Positions 16,060 to 23,609 of a DNA stretch of 64,000 nucleotides are shown one piece after another. The stretch covers positions 4,340,001 through 4,404,000 of the forward strand of contig NZ_JARVHQ010000001.1 of assembly GCF_040459645.1 (NCBI RefSeq). Direction: 5' to 3'. This stretch comes from Bacillus cereus group sp. RP43. GTDB taxonomy: Bacteria > Bacillota > Bacilli > Bacillales > Bacillaceae_G. Under the pieces are notes generated by a model. It had not been told where the DNA came from. It ran no database searches and saw only the letters and a list, made by a program, of their open reading frames with translations. Position 1 is the first letter of the stretch. Every line of letters begins with the position of its first letter. The position numbers and the translations under genes were made by a program.

Positions 16060-16185
16060 TTGACAAAATATTCTGAATTATAATAAAGTTAATCCAGAAA
16101 CTTTAAAAAACTACATACCATAACTGTACCTCCATTTACTTACGTACTCTTTTCTAATGGGCTCATACTATATTCGCAGTTATGG
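16060..16185 (+). promoter_or_regulatory. Promoter and long leader of the amino acid permease
   Basis: TTGACA (16060-16065) with TAAAGT 18 bp downstream (16084-16089) is a reasonable sigma-A promoter. The resulting leader of about 115 nt has complementary 9-mers CCATAACTG (16118-16126) and CAGTTATGG (16177-16185) that could close a long hairpin. No known riboswitch or T-box signature was recognised. Confidence 0.4.
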
Positions 16186-16212
16186 AAATGAAAAACGGGG
16201 GGAGAGTCCAAA

Positions 16213-17616
16213 ATGAAGTCATTATTACGAAAAAAACCGCTCAGTACTGAATCACCAAAGCAACTAGATAGAACATTAACTGCACTCGATTTAACGTTTT
16301 TAGGAATCGGCGCCGTAATTGGAACAGGGATTTTTGTATTAACAGGTATTGTCGCAGCAAAACATTCTGGTCCTGGTATTATGCTATCATTCCTTATCGC
16401 TGCATTTACTTGTGCTTGTGTAGCCTTTTGTTATGCTGAATTTGCTTCTTCTATACCTGTCTCAGGAAGTGTGTATACTTACGCATATATGACAGTCGGA
16501 GAAGTCGTCGCCTTCATCGTCGGATGGTGTTTAATGCTCGAATATTTACTTGCCGTTGCAGCTGTAGCTGTTGGGTGGTCTGGTTATTTACAATCTTTAC
16601 TACAAGGATTTAACATACACCTTCCCGCCATAATCGCCTCGGCCCCCGGCACTGGAAAAGGTGGTATCATCGATTTACCAGCTGTCTGTATTTTACTTCT
16701 TATTACTGGCCTTTTAAGTTTCGGTATACGTGAAAGTGCACGCATTAATAATATTATGGTTCTTATTAAACTAGCTGTTATCATTGCTTTTATCGTTGCA
16801 GGCGCAAAATATGTAAAGCCTGAAAATTGGACACCGTTCATTCCATTCGGATACGACGGTATTATTACTGGAGCTGCCACTGTATTCTTCGCCTTTTTAG
16901 GGTTTGATGCAATCGCAACTGCGGCAGAAGAAACGAAAAAACCACAGCGTGATTTACCAATTGGCATTATTGGTTCCCTTCTTATTTGTACTGTTTTATA
17001 CATGATCGTATCTTTCGTTTTAACAGGCATGGTTCCTTATACACAATTAGATGTTTCTGATCCAGTCGCATTTGCATTGCATTTCGTTGGTGAAGATACA
17101 ATTGCAGGATTACTCGCTGTTGGTGCGATGACTGGAATGACAACCGTTCTCTTAGTCGTTATGTATGGACAAGTTCGTGTTTCATATGCGATGAGCCGCG
17201 ACGGTTTACTTCCAAAAGCGTTAGCACGCGTAAATAAAAAAGTGAAAATCCCTTTATTAAATACGTGGATTACTGGCGTTGTTGCCGCTTTATTAGCAGG
17301 ACTTTTAGACCTACATTTACTCGCGAATTTAGTAAACATCGGTACATTAACAGCCTTCACATTCGTTTGCTTTGCTGTACTTATTTTACGAAAGACACAT
17401 CCTGACTTAAAGCGCGGATTCCGTACTCCTTTCGTACCTGTACTACCAGTTGTCGCAATTCTTTGCTGTTTATATTTAATGATCAATTTGTCTAAAACGA
17501 CATGGATTAGCTTTGCAGTTTGGCTTATAGTCGGCTTATGCTTCTATTTCTTCTACTCTAGAAAACATAGTCATTTAGCTACTGAAAAAACAAATGATGA
17601 GACGAAAAAAGCATAA
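16213..17616 (+). CDS. Amino acid permease (APC superfamily, YfnA/CAT-like)
   Basis: A 467-residue, 12-13-helix APC permease. Helix 1 has the substrate motif GIGAVIGTGIFVLTGIVA, helix 3 region reads VGWCLMLEYLLAVAAVAVGWSGY, and helix 6 contains FFAFLGFDAIATAAEE, all typical of the cationic amino acid transporter/YfnA branch. It imports amino acids by proton symport or exchange; the substrate is not determined. GGGGGGAGAG precedes the ATG. A strong terminator and a truncated bcr1 copy follow. Confidence 0.9.
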   Translation: MKSLLRKKPLSTESPKQLDRTLTALDLTFLGIGAVIGTGIFVLTGIVAAKHSGPGIMLSFLIAAFTCACVAFCYAEFASSIPVSGSVYTYAYMTVGEVVAFIVGWCLMLEYLLAVAAVAVGWSGYLQSLLQGFNIHLPAIIASAPGTGKGGIIDLPAVCILLLITGLLSFGIRESARINNIMVLIKLAVIIAFIVAGAKYVKPENWTPFIPFGYDGIITGAATVFFAFLGFDAIATAAEETKKPQRDLPIGIIGSLLICTVLYMIVSFVLTGMVPYTQLDVSDPVAFALHFVGEDTIAGLLAVGAMTGMTTVLLVVMYGQVRVSYAMSRDGLLPKALARVNKKVKIPLLNTWITGVVAALLAGLLDLHLLANLVNIGTLTAFTFVCFAVLILRKTHPDLKRGFRTPFVPVLPVVAILCCLYLMINLSKTTWISFAVWLIVGLCFYFFYSRKHSHLATEKTNDETKKA

Positions 17617-17618
17617 CA

Positions 17619-17652
17619 AAATAGCTCGCCGATGAAACGGCGAGCTATTTTC
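17619..17652 (+). terminator. Terminator after amino acid permease
   Basis: A perfect 12-bp stem AAATAGCTCGCC/GGCGAGCTATTT with a T-rich 3' side. Confidence 0.85.
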
Positions 17653-17655
17653 ATG

Positions 17656-17727
17656 TTTTATCCCGATTGGTGAGGGCTAATAATCAATGGGGGATGAACA
17701 CCCCCCACTGATTAAAGTTTCACCTTA
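17656..17727 (+). repeat. bcr1 repeat, truncated copy (3' half)
   Basis: The first bases TTTTATCCCG are joined directly to ATTGGTGAGGGCTAATAATC and the distal GTGGGGG/CCCCCAC hairpin, ending AAAGTTTCAC. The central CTCCCACCT hairpin is missing, as in an internal deletion. Confidence 0.8.
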
Positions 17728-17893
17728 TTATATTTTTGCTTTAACGATTGTAAAATGGTGAATATACAGATGCAAGCTGTAAATCATGCCCAATTCCCTA
17801 TCAGTGTAGCGTATTAAAAAACTCCAATACCTGCAAATAATAGGAAAATAATGACCTGATATATGAGCTTCTACTTTTGCATAGCCTCCCCCT

Positions 17894-18097
17894 TTACTTC
17901 GTCTCCTTCTTTTTTTTCTTCCACGCATTTACACTATCAAAGAAGAAATTAATAAATAACGTGCCTAAACCCGCTAATAAGAAAGTCATTAAAAATAGAA
18001 TCCATATACTTTTATCTTTTAATAAATAATATCCTACAAGGAGCACAACGGCGATCCATACATATTCAAGAATTCTTTTTAGCTTTTTCTGTTCCAA
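17894..18097 (-). CDS. Small two-helix membrane protein
   Basis: A 67-residue protein with two hydrophobic segments (~12-27 and ~32-50) and a very basic C-terminus (WKKKKKETK). The TTG start follows GAGGGAGCG with good spacing. No family is recognised. It is a plausible inner-membrane small protein; its neighbours give no clue. Downstream on this strand lies only a bcr1 remnant. Confidence 0.6.
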   Translation of the reverse strand: MEQKKLKRILEYVWIAVVLLVGYYLLKDKSIWILFLMTFLLAGLGTLFINFFFDSVNAWKKKKKETK

Positions 18098-18138
18098 ATT
18101 ATTCGCTCCCTCTTTCTATACTACTTTTAGTATAACAA

Positions 18139-18170
18139 AAAAGAAGCCTATCATGATAAGCTTCTTTTTC
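18139..18170 (-). terminator. Terminator of the metallophosphoesterase gene
   Basis: The arms AAGAAGC and GCTTCTT enclose a self-complementary TATCATGATA segment, with T-rich sequence on both sides. It acts on the minus strand at least. Confidence 0.75.
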
Positions 18171-18177
18171 TTATAAC

Positions 18178-20640
18178 TTACTTGTTGATACTTTTTTCAA
18201 CGAGTGAGATCGCATATTCTATCGTACGATTCATCGTTTCTACCTGTGCATCTTTTACTTTCACATCTTTTAATACAGCTTCTGCAACTGTAATTTTTTG
18301 ACTCAATGATCTCACTGAACCGTCTGTTACATTTGCATCTTGTGCTTTTTTCACTACTGCTTTTGCAGATTCAATATTGATTTGTAATTTTTCTTTCGGT
18401 GTTTTTGGTTGCTCTTCTGCTACTTTAGATTGTAGAAAGGTTACATTAGCTGTTTTTAATTCGTTATACGTTTGTACAATTTGTTCTCCAGTACTTCCTA
18501 CATTTTCAAACGCTTGCTTTGCAGTGTTATAGCTTTTCTCTAGTTCTTGAAATGCTTCCTTTGAGTACTGACCTGGCTTCTCACCAAATTCATACGTACC
18601 AGCTAACACTTCTTTTACTTTTCCTAGCTCTTCATATAACGCGTTTACTTGCTCTAACTTCGTACGATTAAAAAACTCATTGTACGCTGCTAATACTTCT
18701 GAAGAACTTAATGCTTTACTATATAATTTTGCTAACGCAATTTGTCCATTTAACGGAATACCGCCATTTCCGTTGCTATCTGGATCTGCACCAAGTGCAA
18801 ATGGCACGTTCGGATGATACACTTTCCCACTAGCTGGCTGACTATTTACTTTTTTACCATCTACATAAATTGCTATTTCACTTCCGTTATACGTTCCTGT
18901 TAAATGATATGTTTTGTTTGCTTCTAACTGAACGCCAACACGTTTATAACTACCACCAATATGAGCCCACAATTCAACATTTCCACTTCCTGTAGACTCA
19001 AAACCAATTCCACCGCTCTCTGTATTTTGCAAAATACCTTGTCCACGAATTTCATTCATTGAAAATACAGTTTCTAACGTAAATGCATTTGCTACTTTTT
19101 CTTTTTGGGCTGCTGAAAACGGCAGATAACCAAATGTATTTGCTTTTCCGTTTAACTTCATAACATTCTTTTTCAATGCTTTATCATATTCAATATTCAC
19201 ATTGCCCTTCACATTACCTTTTGTACCAAATGGTGAATTATCTTTAAATGTACCATCTGCAAAGTTCACATCGAAAACATCAGCTTTTGGTACTTTTACA
19301 TTCGGATCAATATTATCTTTTTTCGTAGTAACTTCTGCCGTTAACGGCTGTACGCTTTCATTGCCAAATGAATCAATTGCAACGACTTCAAGCGTATATG
19401 TTTTCCCTCCATCTAATCCCGCAAGCGTAAACGTAAGGTCTTTTGGCACTGGGTCACGGTAAAACTCTGAGAACGCTAATAGCTTATTTTTAATCTCACC
19501 TGTTTGTTTATCCTTTGCTTGTACGCGATAAGAATGAACAAGCAGATTATCCAACGCTTGCGGGAATGTTACTGTTGCCGCATTTTCTGTTACATTTGAT
19601 ACAGCAAGCTTTGCATCCTTAGCAAAATAAGGCTTTTCTTTATCACGATCTTCTACATGTGTAAATGTGTCTTTCTTTGCTGGTAATTTAATTTTCCAAG
19701 GTTCGCCTGTCCAAGAATTTGTATGGAAATCACGGCGATTAATCGTTACTTCTTCTTCATCTACTTCTACTAATAAACCTTGGCTTAATGTACTAGCTCC
19801 TGGCGGGATATTTCCTTGTACTTTCCCACCTTCAACCTCCATATAACTTACTGAAGATGTACCAACTGATGTAAAGTCTTTTTGATGAATTGATCTCGGA
19901 TCATCTAACGGATAATGCGAATGACCTGAAAACGTAATAACTTGCGGATATTCTTTTAATACCTCATTAATTTTCGCACTATCTTTCGTTCCCCACTCTT
20001 GGCTACCATACACTGTATCTTTTATATGTTGATGTAAAAATACGAAAATCGGCTTTTCTGGATCATCCTTTTGCGCTTTTGCCATTTCTTCTTTTAACCA
20101 ATTAATTTGCTTGTCTGAATAATATCCATGAGTTGTCCCATCTTCCGGAGACATAACAAGGAAGTGATACCCTTTCACCACTTTATGATAATAAATCGAT
20201 TCCATTCCTGTTTTTTCTAAGAAACGCTTCTGCGCTCCCTCTACAGATAAGCCGTTCCAATAATCATGATTACCAAGAGAATTCATTCGTACCGCATCTT
20301 TATTTGCATTTTCATTATACACTTGCATGAAGCGATCATATTGTTGTACCGATCCTGAATCAGTAAAATCTCCTACAATTACAAATGCATCTTGTTTTGG
20401 AGCAAGTGTATTAAACTGTTCAATCGCTCTTTTCCAGCGAAACGTATCATCCGTTCCACTGTTTTTAATATGTACATCACTTACAACTGGAAAAACTAAC
20501 TTCTTCTCACTCTGCACCTTTTCTTGTTTCTTCTCTTCCGCTTTGACTGATGTACTCCACGGAAATGATACAAACGCCAATACAAAAATCATTAATAATC
20601 CAATAAGGCCTTTTACTTTTCTTAAAGCAGTTCTGTCCAC
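18178..20640 (-). CDS. Large secreted metallophosphoesterase with lectin-like domain
   Basis: An 820-residue protein with a signal peptide (cleavage near SVKA-EE, ~34). The calcineurin-like phosphoesterase domain (~47-300) shows SDVH, GDFTDSG, GNHDYW, FLHQH and FSGHSHY metal ligands. A fibronectin-III-like region (~350-440), a laminin-G/concanavalin-like domain (~455-650; LNGKANTFGYLPF, YVDGKKV) and C-terminal helical FIVAR-like repeats (~660-820) follow. It probably cleaves phosphoesters at the cell surface or outside. The start is GTG, because the upstream in-frame ATG forms part of the AGGAGG ribosome site itself. There is no sortase motif or S-layer domain. Confidence 0.85.
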   Translation of the reverse strand: MDRTALRKVKGLIGLLMIFVLAFVSFPWSTSVKAEEKKQEKVQSEKKLVFPVVSDVHIKNSGTDDTFRWKRAIEQFNTLAPKQDAFVIVGDFTDSGSVQQYDRFMQVYNENANKDAVRMNSLGNHDYWNGLSVEGAQKRFLEKTGMESIYYHKVVKGYHFLVMSPEDGTTHGYYSDKQINWLKEEMAKAQKDDPEKPIFVFLHQHIKDTVYGSQEWGTKDSAKINEVLKEYPQVITFSGHSHYPLDDPRSIHQKDFTSVGTSSVSYMEVEGGKVQGNIPPGASTLSQGLLVEVDEEEVTINRRDFHTNSWTGEPWKIKLPAKKDTFTHVEDRDKEKPYFAKDAKLAVSNVTENAATVTFPQALDNLLVHSYRVQAKDKQTGEIKNKLLAFSEFYRDPVPKDLTFTLAGLDGGKTYTLEVVAIDSFGNESVQPLTAEVTTKKDNIDPNVKVPKADVFDVNFADGTFKDNSPFGTKGNVKGNVNIEYDKALKKNVMKLNGKANTFGYLPFSAAQKEKVANAFTLETVFSMNEIRGQGILQNTESGGIGFESTGSGNVELWAHIGGSYKRVGVQLEANKTYHLTGTYNGSEIAIYVDGKKVNSQPASGKVYHPNVPFALGADPDSNGNGGIPLNGQIALAKLYSKALSSSEVLAAYNEFFNRTKLEQVNALYEELGKVKEVLAGTYEFGEKPGQYSKEAFQELEKSYNTAKQAFENVGSTGEQIVQTYNELKTANVTFLQSKVAEEQPKTPKEKLQINIESAKAVVKKAQDANVTDGSVRSLSQKITVAEAVLKDVKVKDAQVETMNRTIEYAISLVEKSINK

Positions 20641-20749
20641 GTGAATCCTCCTCATAATAATTGATTCATTACAAGGGCTATTGTAACGAAAACATATTAA
20701 CTCCGTTTAAATGATAAATTAATTTTATTAGACTTTTGTAAATATACAG
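20641..20749. other. Intergenic, nothing recognised
   Basis: An AT-rich gap between the metallophosphoesterase start and the next minus-strand open frame. It presumably holds the esterase promoter, but no clear -35/-10 pair was picked out. Confidence 0.3.
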
Positions 20750-20980
20750 TTAATTAATTATTAACTCCAATATTACTTGTATTATTGTAAACAACCACAT
20801 TTTGTCTGAAAGAGTATGATCATTCTTTTCTAATGTCCCTTTACATATAATCTTTTCTATATAATAAAAACTACTATAAGGTTTTAAGCTTATTAGACAA
20901 TCATAATTTTTAATTTTTCCGGCCATTCTTAACACATCGGCCATGCTTTTACATTTAATAATAGTAAAAGAAAAACTTGC
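20750..20980 (-). pseudogene. Truncated ORF remnant antisense to the ena leader
   Basis: The minus-strand frame stays open upstream of its only ATG (20944), and the protein-like segment seems to begin earlier (TIIKCKSMADVLRMAGKI). It then reads NYDCLISLKPYSSFYYIEKI before a hydrophobic tail. No ribosome site precedes the ATG. The residue composition looks like a real folded domain that has lost its N-terminus. The family is not recognised. It runs antisense into the ribosome site of the DUF3992 gene at 20996. A spurious frame is possible. Confidence 0.35.
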
Positions 20981-20995
20981 AAAGGAGGGGTTCGT

Positions 20996-21421
20996 TTGAA
21001 AAATAAAAAAAATATCGGCTGTTTCGCTCCTTTATCTATCATTTGCCCAGACCCTTGCCCACCGCCCCCTCCTCCAAATCCAAATTGCGAGCTAGTAACA
21101 AATGAATTTGCTGGGAACTTCCTCATAACTAATGACACCATTCTCTCTACTAAAAATGCATCACAATCGATGATACTGTGGCAAAGTGATGGGATACTCC
21201 TTATATCAGGTAATGTCTCGGTTTACAATAGTACTAGTAGCACCGAAGTAATTACAATTCAAATCGTCGGAGCAGTAACCAATATTTTCACTGTATTTCC
21301 TGGTAATACAATATCTTATATGGGTAAAGATTTTCAATCCGTCAGTATTATTAATATACAAAGTAAGCCTTCTCTATATTTAGAAGGCAAGTACTGTTGC
21401 CAATTTACATGTTGCTTATAA
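20996..21421 (+). CDS. Endospore appendage protein, Ena C-type (DUF3992)
   Basis: A 141-residue DUF3992 protein starting at TTG after AAAGGAGGGG. A Cys- and Pro-rich N-terminus (CFAPLSIICPDPCPPPPPP) precedes the jellyroll core (NEFAGNFLI .. WQSDGILLISGNVSVYN), and the protein ends CCQFTCCL. It is convergent with the two-gene ena operon, as Ena1C is with ena1A-ena1B in B. cereus. Ena1C is reported as a third subunit needed for S-type appendage assembly. Which allelic type (ena1 or ena2) this is cannot be settled by eye. Confidence 0.8.
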   Translation: MKNKKNIGCFAPLSIICPDPCPPPPPPNPNCELVTNEFAGNFLITNDTILSTKNASQSMILWQSDGILLISGNVSVYNSTSSTEVITIQIVGAVTNIFTVFPGNTISYMGKDFQSVSIINIQSKPSLYLEGKYCCQFTCCL

Positions 21422-21449
21422 AATAAATATTTCATTACTCCCTCTATTC

Positions 21450-21482
21450 AAAAAAGCATACCATTTAAGGTATGCCTTTTTA
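21450..21482. terminator. Shared terminator between convergent ena genes
   Basis: The stem GCATACC/GGTATGC is flanked by AAAAA and TTTTT runs, so it acts in both directions. Confidence 0.8.
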
Positions 21483-21824
21483 TGAAATTGAGTAACGTAC
21501 TGTAATACAAAACTCTCCTTGATTAACAGTCGTTCCCGTCGTTGTAATTCGAACAGTAGTAAAGTGCCTCACTGTGAAAGTACCACTACTTTGCGGTTGT
21601 ACAGTAATCGTATCGACTACTGTAGCACCTACTAAAAAATCCACTGTAATCGGATTTGCACCTGTATCATATTTTACATAACCTGAACCGTATATTTCTT
21701 GTGTAAGATTATTCGTATAGACAATTTGAGTACCCGCACCTGTAATTGACCAGTCTGCACATACTTGATCTTGCACAAGTGTTTTATTAGAACAACAAGA
21801 CAAACTGGAACTTCTCATTCCCAT
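21480..21824 (-). CDS. ena1B: Endospore appendage major subunit, Ena B-type (DUF3992)
   Basis: A 114-residue DUF3992 protein. The N-terminal connector has paired cysteines (SLSCCSNKTLVQDQVC), followed by the beta-jellyroll (IVYTNNLTQEIYGSGYVKYDTG .. FTVRHFTTVRI) and the C-terminal GEFCITVRYSIS. In B. cereus S-type Ena fibres, such cysteines lock stacked helical turns by disulfides. The second gene of the pair, it starts 20 bp after the A-type gene, with AGGAGAGGG. It is divergent enough from what I remember of Ena1B that it may be the ena2-type allele. Confidence 0.8.
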   Translation of the reverse strand: MGMRSSSLSCCSNKTLVQDQVCADWSITGAGTQIVYTNNLTQEIYGSGYVKYDTGANPITVDFLVGATVVDTITVQPQSSGTFTVRHFTTVRITTTGTTVNQGEFCITVRYSIS

Positions 21825-21844
21825 TTCAACCCTCTCCTATTCTT

Positions 21845-22213
21845 CTACGAAAGTGAATAGCGTGTCGTAATACAAAATTCTCCCTGATACGTTCCAGCAG
21901 GTGTTGCAGGTAACACAACTTGTATACTATCAAAGCGGCGATACGTAAAAGCAATACTCGTTCCTGGGTTTAATGTTTGTGTATCAATTGTAGCCCCAGC
22001 AGAATCAAGTGCTTCTACAGTAATCGGGCCTGGTCCAACATCATATTTAACAAAACCAGTACCAATTACGTTTTGGTTAATATTATTTGTATAGAGAACA
22101 TTATCAATTGCTGTTGCAACTACAGTAGCAGACCACGGACTACACACTTTATCTTGCACATAATTTTTATCTGGACAGCAAGTTAATGCTGACCCTGAGC
22201 ACTCACAAGACAT
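21845..22213 (-). CDS. ena1A: Endospore appendage subunit, Ena A-type (DUF3992)
   Basis: A 122-residue DUF3992 protein with N-terminal Cys pairs (MSCECSGSALTCCPDKNYVQDKVC) and the jellyroll (NVLYTNNINQNVIGTGFVKYDVG), ending GEFCITTRYSLS. Its sequence closely resembles Ena1A as I recall it. It is the first gene of the two-gene ena operon and would co-polymerise with the B subunit into spore-surface fibres. The ribosome site is GAGAGGGG. A bcr1 half-copy lies upstream. The ena1 versus ena2 assignment is tentative. Confidence 0.82.
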   Translation of the reverse strand: MSCECSGSALTCCPDKNYVQDKVCSPWSATVVATAIDNVLYTNNINQNVIGTGFVKYDVGPGPITVEALDSAGATIDTQTLNPGTSIAFTYRRFDSIQVVLPATPAGTYQGEFCITTRYSLS

Positions 22214-22319
22214 AGTTGTTTCCCCTCTCTCTTTTATATTCCCTATATGTGTATGTCCTTCAGAGTCTTTTGCCTGTACTATTCATCTATTTCCAAAAAT
22301 AAGCACATCATAATTTAAA

Positions 22320-22393
22320 GTAAAACTCCCACCTCAATACTTTGCTTTACAGCTAAGTTTTGAGGTGGGAATCTTACTGCCCGTTAATGCGAA
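22320..22393 (-). repeat. bcr1 repeat, truncated copy (5' half, inverted)
   Basis: Only the central CTCCCACCT/AGGTGGGA hairpin and the terminal TACTGCCCGTTAATGCG part remain, in the orientation opposite to the copy at 5608. It lies between the ena operon and dedA. Confidence 0.8.
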
Positions 22394-22398
22394 ATAAA

Positions 22399-23004
22399 CT
22401 AAATAGATTCAGTTTTGTTTCGTTTTTTCATAAATTTATAGATAAAGATACTAGCCACGATAAGAAGAACGCCTCCTAATATCGGTAACATATATTGTCC
22501 AACAACATCCGCCGCTTTTTCCCAATGCGGACCTAATTTCATTCCAAAATAAATATACAAAGTCGTTAACGGGAACATTGCTACAAATGTATATATGCTA
22601 AATTTCCATATGTTCATTTTTGCCATACCACACGGTACAGAAATAAGTGTTCGAACTCCTGGTACGAAGCGTCCAACAAATGCCACAACTGGACCATACT
22701 TCGCAAAGAAATCATCTGCTTTTTGAATTTGTTCTTCTTTAATAAAGAAGTATTTCCCGTATTTTATTAATAGAGGGCGACCACCGTAATAACCGAGTGC
22801 ATATAACGTTAACGGTCCTGTAGTTCCGCCAATTGTCCCTGCTAATACAGCTAGCCAAAAATTCATATCTCCCTCATATACCCAATACCCAACCATGGGC
22901 AAAACTACTTCCGCTGGAATAAATTCAAACGTTAATGCTAACACAACTCCAAAATAAGAAAACTGCTTTAAAAACTCGATTATATCTAAAATAATTTGCT
23001 CCAT
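22399..23004 (-). CDS. DedA-family membrane protein (VTT domain)
   Basis: A 201-residue DedA protein. The signature FAKYGPVVAFVGRFVPGVRTLISVPCGMAKM is complete, preceded by the re-entrant EFIPAEVVLPMVGY segment. DedA proteins are lipid scramblases or transporters, including undecaprenyl-phosphate and phosphatidylethanolamine flippases. It follows a DUF1232 gene by 11 bp, and both lie downstream of a yybP-ykoY (Mn2+) riboswitch. A dedA and DUF1232 pair beside ena genes matches the published B. cereus ena neighbourhood. The ribosome site is AGGAG. Confidence 0.87.
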   Translation of the reverse strand: MEQIILDIIEFLKQFSYFGVVLALTFEFIPAEVVLPMVGYWVYEGDMNFWLAVLAGTIGGTTGPLTLYALGYYGGRPLLIKYGKYFFIKEEQIQKADDFFAKYGPVVAFVGRFVPGVRTLISVPCGMAKMNIWKFSIYTFVAMFPLTTLYIYFGMKLGPHWEKAADVVGQYMLPILGGVLLIVASIFIYKFMKKRNKTESI

Positions 23005-23015
23005 ATTTTCAACTC

Positions 23016-23297
23016 CTATCCTACGTTTACGTTATGCTTTTCTTGTAATTGCACTGGTGCCATCTTTACAATTCGATTCAAAATAAATAACACAATTCCA
23101 ATATCATCTAAAATACCGATAAACGGTAGGAAGTCTGGAATTAAATCGAGCGGCATCGCTACATAACCAACTAAAAAAGCAATAGATAAAATTTTCTTCT
23201 TTATTGAAACCTCTTTTGAAGTAAAAAAGTCAAATAGGAATGGAACAAACTTGCGGACATGAAATACAACTCTTAATCTACTAAAAAGTTTTTTCAT
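23016..23297 (-). CDS. DUF1232 (YkvA-like) protein
   Basis: A 93-residue DUF1232 protein with a basic N-terminal helix and the family core KKILSIAFLVGYVAMPLDLIPDFLPFIGILDDIGIVLFILNRI (quoted in part: PLDLIPDFLPFIGILDD). It probably associates with membranes; its function is unknown. It is the first gene after the Mn2+ riboswitch and is translated from AGAGGAG. Co-transcription with dedA is very likely. Confidence 0.87.
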   Translation of the reverse strand: MKKLFSRLRVVFHVRKFVPFLFDFFTSKEVSIKKKILSIAFLVGYVAMPLDLIPDFLPFIGILDDIGIVLFILNRIVKMAPVQLQEKHNVNVG

Positions 23298-23320
23298 TTT
23301 CTATCTCCTCTCTTTGTATA

Positions 23321-23356
23321 CAAAAAGGACCCTACCAAATATGGTAAGGGTCCTAA
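23321..23356 (-). terminator. Riboswitch-controlled terminator
   Basis: On the minus strand, AGGACCCTTACCA and TGGTAGGGTCCT form a strong stem followed by TTTTTG. It ends 24 bp before the DUF1232 start codon. Its 5' arm can alternatively pair with the aptamer's ATGGTAAAGG strand. Confidence 0.85.
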
Positions 23357-23364
23357 AAAGACAA

Positions 23365-23478
23365 TAAGGGGCCTTTACCATTGCTGGTAAAGGTCTCACT
23401 AACAACGAATCGTTGCCAATAAAGCCGAGGGTTTCTCCCTGTAATGACGACTTTACTGTAATAAGTTACTCCCCTTTA
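23365..23478 (-). ncRNA. yybP-ykoY (Mn2+-sensing) riboswitch aptamer
   Basis: Read on the minus strand, the leader begins AAAGGGGAGTAACTT, contains AAAGTCGTCATTAC and CCTCGGCTTTATTGG, and ends GTGAGACCTTTACC before CCCCTTAT. The closing P1 stem is AAGGGG/CCCCTT. GGGGAGTA and GAGACC are the conserved L1 and L3 Mn2+-binding loops of the yybP-ykoY class. The overlapping antiterminator/terminator supports an ON switch at high Mn2+. Confidence 0.88.
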
Positions 23479-23609
23479 TATACACAATTTTATACAATCA
23501 CATTAAGATATTTGGAGGGGCTTGTCAATATTTTTTTCATAATGAAACCTGTTCACATACTTCTATCACTGTTACAATTTGTCTGCTTAATCTTCCCTAC
23601 AATCTATTT
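23479..23609. other. Intergenic promoter region of the riboswitch operon
   Basis: An AT-rich segment upstream of the riboswitch on the minus strand, which should carry its promoter. No confident -35/-10 pair was selected and no other feature was seen. Confidence 0.3.

Noticed and set aside
17728..17928. 66-codon minus-strand frame, very Arg/Lys-rich start
   Set aside because: Its start overlaps the small membrane protein gene out of frame, and the only ATG with a good ribosome site in the area hits a stop after three codons.
20750..20980. HPr-like phosphocarrier remnant
   Set aside because: A vague resemblance in ADVLRMAGKI was considered, but no phospho-His motif or clear HPr pattern is present, so no family was assigned.
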